Origin: Thalassotalea litorea
Lineage (GTDB): Bacteria; Pseudomonadota; Gammaproteobacteria; Enterobacterales; Alteromonadaceae
Direction: 5' to 3'
Length of the DNA stretch: 64,000 nt
Assembly: GCF_005843925.1 (NCBI RefSeq)
Contig: NZ_VCBC01000008.1
Span: forward strand, 124,001 to 188,000
The stretch's first letter is position 1; each line of letters starts with the position of its first letter. The position numbers were made by a program, and so were the translations under genes. The notes beneath the pieces were generated by a model. The model saw nothing but the letters and a program-made list of their open reading frames with translations. It was not told the origin of the DNA and made no database searches. This document shows positions 7,755-16,666 of this stretch, piece by piece.

Positions 7755-10631
7755 ATGACGCTCAGTTTACGACTTTTCTTATGTGCTTTTTTAGTATTGG
7801 TTTTGCCTCAGGTAATCGCGTTTGAGGAGCAACAACCATCAAACCCGCAATCTTCACAACAATCCTCCCTCGCACAACAACTTGCCCGGATCGCCGCTGA
7901 AAAAAACGTTCAGCAAGGGTTGGAAAAGTATCAATCGTTATTAAATCAGGGCGATTTGAGCGATGCCGAACGGCTTGAGGTGATGCGCAGTAAAGCATTG
8001 TATACATTCCAGAGTGATGAACTACAGCAGGCCATTGTCATCTATGGCCAGGCGAAAATTATCGCCGAGGCGCTCAATGATCAACGCCAGCTCGCTGAAA
8101 TAGAGAAAATGTTAGGCGTCATGCGTTATTTTCGAGGCGACAATCAGCAGGCTCTGAGTCATTACAAGCAATCCTTACTCTACTATGTGACTCAAGGGGA
8201 AGCATTACAGCAAGCCCATTTATTAAACAATATTGCCTTGGCAAATGCGGCGATGGGAAATTATGAAGTCGCGCTTAACGCCTACGAGCAGGCAGAACCT
8301 TTATATTCATTATATGGCAGTACAGGCGATCAAATTGATGTGCGTTTTAATATTGCCGGATTGTATGTCCACCTGTTTCGCTATGATGTGGCGATTGAAT
8401 CATTTCTTGAGGTAAAAAAATACCGGGAGCAAACTCAGGATTTGGATGGGCTGGCGTTAGTGCACAGTGATTTGGGTATCGCCTATAAATATGCTGGCAA
8501 TTTTGAACTGGCCGAGAAATTTCAATTGCTCGCATTTCACTATTACCAAGAGCAACAATTGGGTTACCACCTCGCCACTCAGGGGGTAAACCTTGCGGGT
8601 TTGTACAATCAATTCGAGCAATTCGATAAAACCCGTTTCTATGCGGAACTTGCAGTAGAGTACGGGACAAAACATGAACATTACGGGGCGCTGGCGGCCA
8701 GCTACTATGAGCTGGCGGTCGCCGATTATGTTTCTTCTGCGCATGATAAAGCCTGTGTAAACCTCGATAAGGCAAAGGCTCTCGCCATTAAAGTCGCCGA
8801 TCAGGACTTATTGGATGATATCTCTCAACTTCGCGCTTTGACCCATGCTGCAACGGGTAAATATATTTTGGCTCTACAAGAGCAAAGCGCATTTACCCAG
8901 GAAATCGACCAGCGTTCGAATCAGGAGATGAATGAGAAGTTGGCGGAATTTGAAACCCAGCAATTAAAGCAGCGGATCTCCCACCTCGAAGCACAGGAAA
9001 AGCTTTCTCAACTGGAATTTGATAAAGCCAATCAGGCCCGCAATTTCATTGTTTTTATTTTAATTTTTATCACGGTTATCCTCCTCCTGTTGATGCAGAA
9101 AAAACGCTCCAAACAAGCGAAGTTAGAATTAGAAAGTATGGTGAATTCACGCACCGAGGAGTTGTTGGAAACGACACGTAAGTTAGAAGATGCGAATCGC
9201 ATTAAAAATCAATTTCTGGCGAACGTTACCCATGAGATCCGAACCCCCTTGTCTGTGGTGATTGGCAATACCGAGGCCTTGTTAAATAACGAAGTGCAGG
9301 CGCAAGAGCAATACCGATGCTATCAGCACTTGCATTCGAATAGTCTGTATTTATTAGAGATTGTTAATGACATCCTTGATTTAAGCAAAATTGAAGCAAA
9401 TCAAATCCAATTGTCGCCAAAACCGATAGAACTGGGCACTTTATTTGGTGAATTAAATGCGATGTTCGAGGAACAGGCACGAAATAAAGGTTTAGTGTTT
9501 CAGGTAAACCTGAATCTGCCTGAGAAAAAAATCATCAATATTGATGCGATGCGATTTAACCAGATACTTATTAATTTGTGTTCCAACGCCGTTAAATTTA
9601 CCAGTCACGGCAATGTGACCGTTGATGTCTCTTTGCTTGACAATCAATTAATTATTAAGGTTTCGGATACCGGTATTGGTATGGATAGCGTTCAGGTTGA
9701 GCAAGTGTTTGGGTGTTTTGTTCAAGGCGATAATAGCATTTCGCGTCGTTTTGGCGGCAGCGGTCTGGGACTGTATCTTGTGTCAAATTTGTGCAAATTA
9801 ATGGGTGCCACCATTGATGTGAGCAGTAAGCCAGGCCAAGGCAGTATCTTTAGCGTCGCAATCCCAGTTTCCAGCACCAAGCATGACGATCCGTCACAAG
9901 CGATGACCGCCAGTATTCATACTCAAACGGCTTACCAATTTTCTGGTCGGGTTTTGGTTGCGGAAGATCATCCTGAAAACCGCGCATTGATACGGCTTTA
10001 TTTGCAACGACTTGGTCTGACGGTTGAAACCGTTGCGGATGGCCAGCAAGCACTGCATTGGCTGCAAGAGCACGAGGTTGATGTGGTACTGATGGATATT
10101 CAAATGCCAAATTTGGACGGGTTTAGCGCGTTGACGCGATTGATAAAATCCGGGTTCGATAAACCGGTTTTCGCGTTTACCGCCAATGCGATGGCCCACG
10201 AAATAGAACATTACCTGAATGTTGGATTTACCGGTTATATTGAAAAACCCCTAAACCGAGAAAATATTGTCGAAACTCTAAAACAACATTTACCATTCGA
10301 AGCTGAGCACGTTGCTCCGACCGTTCCTAAAGAAACCGTGAATCAAGATGATCAGGTTGAGATTTTAGCCACCAGCTTTATCGTTAGTGCGAAAGGGGAT
10401 TTGAGCGCAATATGTCGTGCCGATGAAGCTCAAGACTGGCTTTATATGAGCGAACTTTGTCACAAACTCAGTGGCGCGGCACAAATGTTCAACTTTTCAA
10501 AGCTGGCAGACATCAGTCGACAGTTGGAATTGTGTTTACTCAATCGACGGTTTGATCAAAAGCGCGCTTTGTTGCTTGCGTTGAAAATGGAAGTGGTGAA
10601 ATTGAATGAAACGTCGTCCGCTGAATCGTAA
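7755..10631 (+). CDS. TPR-containing hybrid sensor histidine kinase with receiver and Hpt domains
   Basis: This is a 958-residue membrane sensor. It has a signal peptide (1-22), a periplasmic sensor made of tetratricopeptide repeats (about 45-380) and a coiled coil (390-430). One transmembrane helix (431-447) is followed by HisKA with the phospho-His in ANVTHEIRTPLS (His493). The HATPase domain has NAVKF, DTGIGMD and FGGSGLGL boxes. A receiver domain carries Asp781 in VLMDIQMPNLDG, and a C-terminal phosphotransfer domain has its His in CHKLSGAAQMF (His903). It can therefore run a full His-Asp-His relay and hand phosphate to a separate response regulator. No partner regulator sits next to it. 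The TPR sensor suggests it reads a protein or peptide in the periplasm; the stimulus is unknown. Confidence 0.9.
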   Translation: MTLSLRLFLCAFLVLVLPQVIAFEEQQPSNPQSSQQSSLAQQLARIAAEKNVQQGLEKYQSLLNQGDLSDAERLEVMRSKALYTFQSDELQQAIVIYGQAKIIAEALNDQRQLAEIEKMLGVMRYFRGDNQQALSHYKQSLLYYVTQGEALQQAHLLNNIALANAAMGNYEVALNAYEQAEPLYSLYGSTGDQIDVRFNIAGLYVHLFRYDVAIESFLEVKKYREQTQDLDGLALVHSDLGIAYKYAGNFELAEKFQLLAFHYYQEQQLGYHLATQGVNLAGLYNQFEQFDKTRFYAELAVEYGTKHEHYGALAASYYELAVADYVSSAHDKACVNLDKAKALAIKVADQDLLDDISQLRALTHAATGKYILALQEQSAFTQEIDQRSNQEMNEKLAEFETQQLKQRISHLEAQEKLSQLEFDKANQARNFIVFILIFITVILLLLMQKKRSKQAKLELESMVNSRTEELLETTRKLEDANRIKNQFLANVTHEIRTPLSVVIGNTEALLNNEVQAQEQYRCYQHLHSNSLYLLEIVNDILDLSKIEANQIQLSPKPIELGTLFGELNAMFEEQARNKGLVFQVNLNLPEKKIINIDAMRFNQILINLCSNAVKFTSHGNVTVDVSLLDNQLIIKVSDTGIGMDSVQVEQVFGCFVQGDNSISRRFGGSGLGLYLVSNLCKLMGATIDVSSKPGQGSIFSVAIPVSSTKHDDPSQAMTASIHTQTAYQFSGRVLVAEDHPENRALIRLYLQRLGLTVETVADGQQALHWLQEHEVDVVLMDIQMPNLDGFSALTRLIKSGFDKPVFAFTANAMAHEIEHYLNVGFTGYIEKPLNRENIVETLKQHLPFEAEHVAPTVPKETVNQDDQVEILATSFIVSAKGDLSAICRADEAQDWLYMSELCHKLSGAAQMFNFSKLADISRQLELCLLNRRFDQKRALLLALKMEVVKLNETSSAES

Positions 10632-10726
10632 ATAACGCGACGAGTTAGACTGTTTACGAAAACTTAAGTCCGTGCAATTCACTGGCGATTATTAATCGAT
10701 TTCAACCGTATAACAGGAGCGGATCA

Positions 10727-11341
10727 ATGACAGCTGACATGTATGCCGCTCTGGTTTTATTTTGTTTTGTCTCTTCGATAACCCCAGGTCCGAATAACCT
10801 GATGTTGATGTCTTCAGGGGCGACCTTTGGTTTTCGTCGAACCATTCCGCATATGCTAGGCGTTGGCATCGGCTTTGTGGTGATGGTCATTTTGGTTGGC
10901 GTTGGCTTGATGCAACTGTTTGATCTATTTCCTATTAGCTACCAGATCCTAAAATTTGTCAGTGTCTTGTATCTGTTGTATCTCGCTTTTAAAATCGCTC
11001 ATTCATCGGACCCGGTTGAAGGGAGTAAAAACCAAAGTGATGATAGCAAAAAGCCCAAACCGATAACCTTCCTGCAAGCTTGTGCATTTCAATGGGTAAA
11101 CCCGAAAGCCTGGACGATGGCATTAACCGCAATCAGTGTTTACGCACCGTCTCAGCAATTTAGCGCGGTATTGCTAGTGGCGTTAATTTTTGGGGCGATC
11201 AACTTACCTTGTGTGAGTTCATGGACCATACTCGGTCAGGAGTTACAGCGAGTATTGACCAATCAGCGTCGCTTACAACGGTTCAATTGGACCATGGCGG
11301 CATTGCTTGTGTTGTCTTTATACCCGGTGATTGTTAGCTAA
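10727..11341 (+). CDS. LysE/RhtB family amino-acid exporter
   Basis: This 204-residue inner-membrane protein has five to six transmembrane segments. It carries the family's N-terminal SSITPGPNNLMLMSSGATFG motif and the second conserved segment FQWVNPKAW. Members of the LysE/RhtB superfamily export amino acids or related metabolites; the substrate cannot be told from sequence. A good ribosome binding site (ACAGGAG) lies nine bases before the ATG. The last four bases overlap the convergent 3D-domain lipoprotein gene on the other strand. A short hydrophilic loop (SSDPVEGSKNQSDDSKKPK) separates helices 3 and 4. Confidence 0.9.
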   Translation: MTADMYAALVLFCFVSSITPGPNNLMLMSSGATFGFRRTIPHMLGVGIGFVVMVILVGVGLMQLFDLFPISYQILKFVSVLYLLYLAFKIAHSSDPVEGSKNQSDDSKKPKPITFLQACAFQWVNPKAWTMALTAISVYAPSQQFSAVLLVALIFGAINLPCVSSWTILGQELQRVLTNQRRLQRFNWTMAALLVLSLYPVIVS

Positions 11342-11910
11342 CCGTTTTTGCCAAAGCACACCGGGTGGTTACCCGTGATCGAATAGGTTCTCAGCTTTGC
11401 CTTTTCCCCTTCGCCTGTGTACACATCAACGTGCTTTTGTTTTATGGCACTGCCAACATCGGTGGCAATAAATATGGTGCGTTTTAAGTAGGGCTGAACA
11501 TTGGGGATAAACACCGTACTTTGTTTGGGGATTAGGGATGTATCTACCGCGACTTCACCAACGTTTAATGTTTTGCCCATCGAATTTAACGGGGCAGGGC
11601 TTTTATGCCAGTTTCCGGAAAAGTAGCCTAAATACCAGCCAAAGCGGGTCTTGCCCCAACCCTCAATCCTAACGGCATTGACGAAAGTAACTTTAAATTT
11701 GTGGGATTCACCCGTCTTGAGCGTTACCTGTTTATATGGAGATACGCCATAATCCTTTTCTATTGGTGTGTAATAACCGGTAATTCGCCAGTTATCCTCG
11801 CATTGAAAGAGCGGATCTTGGTAAGTTATTTGCTCAGGTGCGGTTTGGCAGCCGCTGAGCAACAGCATGAAAGCGCTGAAAATGCAGCCGATTTGTTTTA
11901 TTGGTGACAT
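11338..11910 (-). CDS. 3D-domain lipoprotein (MltA-C-terminal-like)
   Basis: The 190-residue lipoprotein has a lipobox ending in LLSGC (Cys21). Its C-terminal half shows the 3D double-psi barrel pattern, with VAVDTSLIPKQSTVFI followed by FIATDVGSAIKQKHVDVY. The conserved aspartates (about 122, 151 and 162) are those that give the 3D fold its name in lytic transglycosylase MltA and in resuscitation factors. The larger MltA substrate domain is missing, so it is not a complete MltA. It may act on or bind peptidoglycan. Its start lies nine bases past the stop of the acetyltransferase gene on the same strand, indicating a two-gene operon. Confidence 0.75.
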   Translation of the reverse strand: MSPIKQIGCIFSAFMLLLSGCQTAPEQITYQDPLFQCEDNWRITGYYTPIEKDYGVSPYKQVTLKTGESHKFKVTFVNAVRIEGWGKTRFGWYLGYFSGNWHKSPAPLNSMGKTLNVGEVAVDTSLIPKQSTVFIPNVQPYLKRTIFIATDVGSAIKQKHVDVYTGEGEKAKLRTYSITGNHPVCFGKNG

Positions 11911-11919
11911 GTCTTTTTT

Positions 11920-12462
11920 TTATTCTTTTATTTTAAGTTGATAATAAACGACTTCTTCGCGAATACCAGAATCTTCATGGGTATAGGTTTTGACATATTC
12001 CATGCCCAGTTTTTCCATAATGCGAATCGAACCTTCATTCTCCGGTACCGCCAGAGCTGAGAATTTTTTTACATCCGGTTGAGTCGATAGGGCATCCATC
12101 ACCGCCTGCGCCGCTTCGGTGGCATAACCTTTGCCCCAGAATTCCTGCTTAAAGCGCCAGCCGAGCTCCAGGTTTTGATCATCGCGCTGCTCGGAGAAAA
12201 AGTTCGCCGGGCGAACCAGAATCCAGCCGATAAACTCATCCGTATCGCTCAGGTTTACCTGCCATAATCCCCAACCTTTCGCGAGATTGCGATAAGCATT
12301 TAAGCGAGGAATAAAACGGGTTTCAATCTGCTCCCAGGTCGTCGGTTTTCCCTTATTGACATACTTCATCACGGCTGGGTTTTGATCGAGTTCGAACAGC
12401 AATTGTTTATCGTCCCCGGACATGAATAGGAATGATAATCTCGTCGTTTTTTGTATTTTCAT
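11920..12462 (-). CDS. GNAT-family N-acetyltransferase (RimJ/RimL-like)
   Basis: The 180-residue cytoplasmic protein has the acetyltransferase_3 layout. The acetyl-CoA-binding motif A reads EFWGKGYATEAAQAVMDA, preceded by the LELGWRF strand. The terminal half has the typical NEGSIRIMEKLGMEYVKT segment, where the conserved Asn and Gly-Met residues close the active site. Proteins of this subgroup acetylate N-termini or side-chain amines of proteins, or small amines; the substrate is not predictable. It is the first gene of a short minus-strand pair with the 3D-domain lipoprotein. Confidence 0.85.
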   Translation of the reverse strand: MKIQKTTRLSFLFMSGDDKQLLFELDQNPAVMKYVNKGKPTTWEQIETRFIPRLNAYRNLAKGWGLWQVNLSDTDEFIGWILVRPANFFSEQRDDQNLELGWRFKQEFWGKGYATEAAQAVMDALSTQPDVKKFSALAVPENEGSIRIMEKLGMEYVKTYTHEDSGIREEVVYYQLKIKE

Positions 12463-12595
12463 GGGGTATTAGTTGATATATATCGCCCTGATAGATACTT
12501 TCCAGAATACCAGATACGGCGACAAACGTTTTGATATTTCTTTGGTTCTCTAGTTTTTATAGGACAGCAAGAGTGACAGCAATTATAGTGGTGAT

Positions 12596-12636
12596 AAAAA
12601 GCAGACAACCAGCGTTGAACTATGCGGGTTATCTGC
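12596..12636 (-). terminator. Intrinsic terminator for the 12686-14902 gene
   Basis: On the minus strand a 10-bp stem (627-636 pairing with 601-610, offset 12000, one G-U pair) is followed directly by five T. It begins about 50 bases past the stop codon. Confidence 0.75.
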
Positions 12637-12685
12637 CAAATTTCGCTCTTCTAGAGCTTTGTTCTATGCTCTAAATAGTCAAAGA

Positions 12686-14902
12686 TTAAGGGTCGACAAC
12701 CTCCTCAAATTCGGCATCGTAAGAGATATCAAGTAACTCTAACGTATTGCCTCCTTCGGGTATTGCATCATCATCTTTTAGTATCACGTCCAGTGTATCT
12801 AAGAAAGGAAGCTCATTTACCCATGCCGAAAATTCACACATGTAAATACTATCTTCAGGCACAGTACCAACCGGTGGCAATGGAGTCTCTAAATTGTCGC
12901 CACAAGTCGTGCTCTCAACAAGTAGGCTGGTTAGCGTAACGTTACCAAAATAATCTGTTTCAATGGATTGGATTGTTAACGCGTCTAGGCTTGATTTATT
13001 GGAAATAGTAACTTTAAATGTGACCAAAGCTGCTTTCGCCTCAATCATCGCCATAGCGCTGGCTTCTACATCGTTAAAGCCAACGGTTTCACTATCACAG
13101 TCACTAACCGACGAGCCATCATCGTCTTGCCCTGAACCGCATGCCTCATTAACGTGGGCGTCGTCTCCGAAATTCCCTTGGATGCTTTCGATGAATTCAC
13201 AGATTCTTTCTTCCCCTGGCCCCAAGGTAAATGGTACCAAGCAACTTCCTTTATTGTTTAAATCGCCAAAAATATCATCTTCGAGTACGTTAATGGTTAC
13301 GGAATCAACCGAACTGGTGTTTTTAACTTTCACTTCGAATGTAACATCCACTCCGTCTGCAGATTCATTGACATTTTTATTTCCATCAACACCCTGGATA
13401 GCAGTTTTAGTTACATCAATCGTAGAGTCTGTGTCAGTTAAAGTTACTGTTGCAGAGTCTTGATCCATAGTTTCATTATTTTCTTCATCTTTACCTGTCA
13501 CTTTTACGGTATCGGTTTCGCTATCACCGAAGTTTCCGGTAAAGCTCGCTGAAAACGTACAAACTTCTAATTTTTGCCCAGGTGCAAGAACAACCGAAGA
13601 TACATCGCATCCGGTTTCTCTTAAACTTTCTCCGATTTTATCTTCAATTGTAGTTAAGGTTAACGTATCAGCAGCATTGGATGTGTTTTCAACCTCAACT
13701 TTAAAATAAACCGTTCCACCTGGTTCAGGGATACTTACGCTGTTGCTAAAGGTGCCATCACTTGTTGTTGAAACAGTCTTGATAACATCAATGGTAGGAA
13801 GTACATCCAAAATTTTTGCCGTAGCGTCATCCTTAACCGGATCTAGAACTATACCGTTTTTATCCTTACCAGAAACGGTTACTTCATTGGTGTGCATGAG
13901 CGGCTGGAGACCAAGGTTTTTAGTAAATGTGCATTGTGCTTCGCCAGGGGTAGAATCATCAATTCGAGCGGGAACTGTGGTGATATTACACTCGATTCCC
14001 TTAAGGTCACCGAATTTATCATCAAAAATGCTTTGGATATCGACAGCAACTGAGCTCGGATTCGTAATTTTGATGGTGTACTCGAAATCACCGGCTGCCG
14101 TATCACCCTCATTTTGTTGCAACGGAGACACCGTTTTCTCTACATCAATAGATGCAGGAACAATGATATTCACGTTAAATTCATCATCACAATTACATTT
14201 AGAGGGAGAGCCTGGATAAGTATCATCGGTACTAGTACAAACTTCATTTGCACCAGACTGACGCCAACTCACACAATTTGGTAAATTCAGTTGATCGTCA
14301 CCATCCGTATCAGTACACAAAGTCGTTAACTCGACAGTATGAAAATAATTGGTTTTGCCTTCCGCATCGTTACAAATATCACCAATCTGTTCTTGAGAAT
14401 CGAGATCAACACCATCATCGGTTAACGTGTATATTTGACAAAATCCCGGCTCTTCTTCCGCATCTAGCGCTCGTCGTGCAGAAGAACCACCAGATTTATT
14501 GAAATAAAGCCCGATATCGTAACGTTCTTGAGCTGTGGAAAGGACTTCGAAATCCGCGGAAAACGTAACATCTAATCCGTCTACACAGCGTCCGGTACCA
14601 ACAAAGGGATGATTGGTATCGCCATCTATCGCTTTAACCTGGATGTTACTAGCGTCCGCTATTTGAATGTCGTTAGCTCTACAGGTCAGAGAACTTATCC
14701 CCTCTAGATCTGATCTATCTTCCATACAAAATCCCGATTGATTGCCGATATCGATGGCATGCACCTTATTTAAAAACACCAAGCAAATACAAATAGTGAA
14801 TAGCTTTAAAATGGCAAAAAAATGTTGCTTTCGATTTGTCTTTGAGGACGACGGGGAAGAAGGTGGTTTTAATTTTGAGAGCAGTCTATTGAGATATTGC
14901 AT
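12686..14902 (-). CDS. Large secreted protein with tandem DUF11-like beta-sandwich repeats
   Basis: The 738-residue product has a 30-residue charged N-terminal extension, then a hydrophobic signal segment (about 29-48) ending near VHA, so it should be exported. After a cysteine-rich head (about 50-245) come at least three, probably four, repeats of about 115 residues. Each of the first three opens with (S/T)IDVxKT, continues with FxxxIxNxSS and contains a DDxFGDL-like motif, the pattern of DUF11/conserved-repeat domains in surface proteins. The fourth repeat is degenerate. The signals for sorting (PEP-CTERM, LPXTG) are absent, and no enzyme motif is seen. It may be an adhesin or matrix component. 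The neighbouring VpsR-like regulator gene, which controls matrix in Vibrio, makes this attractive but unproven. Confidence 0.65.
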   Translation of the reverse strand: MQYLNRLLSKLKPPSSPSSSKTNRKQHFFAILKLFTICICLVFLNKVHAIDIGNQSGFCMEDRSDLEGISSLTCRANDIQIADASNIQVKAIDGDTNHPFVGTGRCVDGLDVTFSADFEVLSTAQERYDIGLYFNKSGGSSARRALDAEEEPGFCQIYTLTDDGVDLDSQEQIGDICNDAEGKTNYFHTVELTTLCTDTDGDDQLNLPNCVSWRQSGANEVCTSTDDTYPGSPSKCNCDDEFNVNIIVPASIDVEKTVSPLQQNEGDTAAGDFEYTIKITNPSSVAVDIQSIFDDKFGDLKGIECNITTVPARIDDSTPGEAQCTFTKNLGLQPLMHTNEVTVSGKDKNGIVLDPVKDDATAKILDVLPTIDVIKTVSTTSDGTFSNSVSIPEPGGTVYFKVEVENTSNAADTLTLTTIEDKIGESLRETGCDVSSVVLAPGQKLEVCTFSASFTGNFGDSETDTVKVTGKDEENNETMDQDSATVTLTDTDSTIDVTKTAIQGVDGNKNVNESADGVDVTFEVKVKNTSSVDSVTINVLEDDIFGDLNNKGSCLVPFTLGPGEERICEFIESIQGNFGDDAHVNEACGSGQDDDGSSVSDCDSETVGFNDVEASAMAMIEAKAALVTFKVTISNKSSLDALTIQSIETDYFGNVTLTSLLVESTTCGDNLETPLPPVGTVPEDSIYMCEFSAWVNELPFLDTLDVILKDDDAIPEGGNTLELLDISYDAEFEEVVDP

Positions 14903-15145
14903 ATTTGCTTTCCTTACTGTGAGAAATATTCTGGACTGAACAGTATTCAGGGGAACTCAAGTCTCTCAGGCATTTTTCATACCAAAATTAACCTGCTGAT
15001 TTTTTGATGGTTTTAAAACTAGCCGGTGTAACATTCGCTGGTTTGTTACGCTCCAAACAATGTTTGATACAGGCAGTTGATACAAAAAGGACGAATGCTA
15101 GTAGGGGGAGAGTCAGGGTAGATGACATCAACTATGGGGGAAGTG

Positions 15146-16549
15146 TTACTCTTTCGAAATATCTAAATTGGATTTATGGATAAGTCGGTAAAGGGATGTT
15201 CTGGAAATCGACAGTAGTTTTGCCGCTTTAGACAGGTTATAGTCACTGCTTTCGATTGCTTCGATAATTTCTTGCTTTTTTAATTCTCTGGGTCTTTTGA
15301 TTTTGCGCGCTTCCATATTGGCTGTTTCTAAATTGCTCGCTGATTTTACTGGTTCAAGAATATCAAAAACTTGCTCGTTGTTGCTGTTTTCTGCACCGCC
15401 CATCACTACCAAGCGCTCAATAAAGTTAAATAATTCTCGCACATTACCTGGCCAATGGTAGTTTAAAATTTTCAGTGCCAGTTCATCAGCCAGCTGTGCC
15501 CCAGAACGATCGTTTAAAAGCTCAGAGAGTTTAGATTTTGCCAGTAATAAAACATCGTCAGAACGATCTCTTAAAGGGGGAGAATGCAGGCGCAAAATAT
15601 TCAGGCGATGGAATAAATCTTCGCGAAACTTTCCATGCTCAACGGCTTGCTCTAAAGGTTCATGGGTTGCAGCTATGATCCGGCAGTCTATTCTTATCTG
15701 CTCATTAGCACCAATTCGTTCCAGCATCTTATCATCCAGAAACTTTAGCAAAATTACTTGCATGTGCGCGGGGAGATCACCGATTTCATTAAGAAAAAGA
15801 GTGCCACCCTGTGCTTGTTCAATTTTTCCTATGTGCTGCCCTTCAGCGCCGGTAAAGGCACCTTTTTCGTGACCAAATAGCTCTGACTGAATCAAGTGCT
15901 CAGGGAAAGCTGCGCAGTTTATATGAACAAATGGCGCTTTGTTGCGACTCGAAAGCTTGTGAATGATTATGGCGGCAAGGTCTTTACCGGTTCCTGTCTC
16001 ACCCGTTATCAAAATATTGGCATTGGCATTGGCATTGGTATTAGCCACTAATTTAAGTTGTTGTTTGAAACATTGTATCGCTTCTGATGAACCCAGCATG
16101 TCCTCGATAGGCGAGTCGTTATACTTTTTGTCGGATTTTGCCTTGGAAATACTTGCCAATCCGTGTGCGTGACCGAGAGTATGGTTGAGTCGGTCAAAGT
16201 CGATTGGAAAGTGATGATAATCGTAAATAAAATCAGGAAGAAGCAGAGAAGCATTACTTTTCTGTAATTGCGACTCTTGCAAAATCGTAATCCATTTCAG
16301 TTCTGGAAAGCGATGATGAAGGCGGTCTAGTGAAGCAAAAAGGAGTTGGTGAGAGGGTTGCTCAAAAATCAGGATAATGACTTTAATCGCGTGCTCGCCA
16401 ATCAGGCTAAACGATTTTTCAACGTCATGTATAGGGCAGTTTACACAATGCCAAGCCGACAGACGGACATTGATTTCAGTAAAAAACTTAATTGAACCAA
16501 TGACCAGTACACTGCGTTTCTTTGTTTCTTCTGACTTCTTACTACTCAT
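15146..16549 (-). CDS. VpsR-like sigma-54-type enhancer-binding protein
   Basis: This 467-residue protein has an atypical receiver-like N-terminal domain (1-140) without the usual phosphoacceptor pattern, an AAA+ domain (about 150-375) and a Fis-type helix-turn-helix at the C-terminus (about 420-462). The AAA+ domain has Walker A GETGTGKD and an intact GAFTGA loop (230-235). Walker B reads LFLNEIGDL, with Asn254 where ATP-hydrolysing members have Asp. This layout matches VpsR of Vibrio, a c-di-GMP-responsive activator of exopolysaccharide genes. A short Asn-Ala repeat (NTNANANAN, 170-178), encoded by a tandem 6-bp DNA repeat, precedes Walker A. The gene lies upstream of a large secreted repeat protein on the same strand, separated by 243 bases. 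Confidence 0.8.
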   Translation of the reverse strand: MSSKKSEETKKRSVLVIGSIKFFTEINVRLSAWHCVNCPIHDVEKSFSLIGEHAIKVIILIFEQPSHQLLFASLDRLHHRFPELKWITILQESQLQKSNASLLLPDFIYDYHHFPIDFDRLNHTLGHAHGLASISKAKSDKKYNDSPIEDMLGSSEAIQCFKQQLKLVANTNANANANILITGETGTGKDLAAIIIHKLSSRNKAPFVHINCAAFPEHLIQSELFGHEKGAFTGAEGQHIGKIEQAQGGTLFLNEIGDLPAHMQVILLKFLDDKMLERIGANEQIRIDCRIIAATHEPLEQAVEHGKFREDLFHRLNILRLHSPPLRDRSDDVLLLAKSKLSELLNDRSGAQLADELALKILNYHWPGNVRELFNFIERLVVMGGAENSNNEQVFDILEPVKSASNLETANMEARKIKRPRELKKQEIIEAIESSDYNLSKAAKLLSISRTSLYRLIHKSNLDISKE

Positions 16550-16616
16550 TGAAGACCAGATACTTCTTTAAACACTAATTCATGGCTAAAGCCTAGGGGA
16601 TACTTGGCTTTTGGGC

Positions 16617-16645
16617 AAGAAAAAAGCCGGCGAGATGCCGGCTTT
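16617..16645 (-). terminator. Intrinsic terminator of the M3 peptidase gene
   Basis: A perfect 9-bp stem (637-645 with 623-631, offset 16000; GCCGGC core) with a five-base loop is followed by a T-rich run on the minus strand. It starts about 20 bases past the dcp stop codon and separates it from the VpsR-like gene. Confidence 0.9.
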
Positions 16646-16666
16646 GTCAACGATAAAACCTATGGA

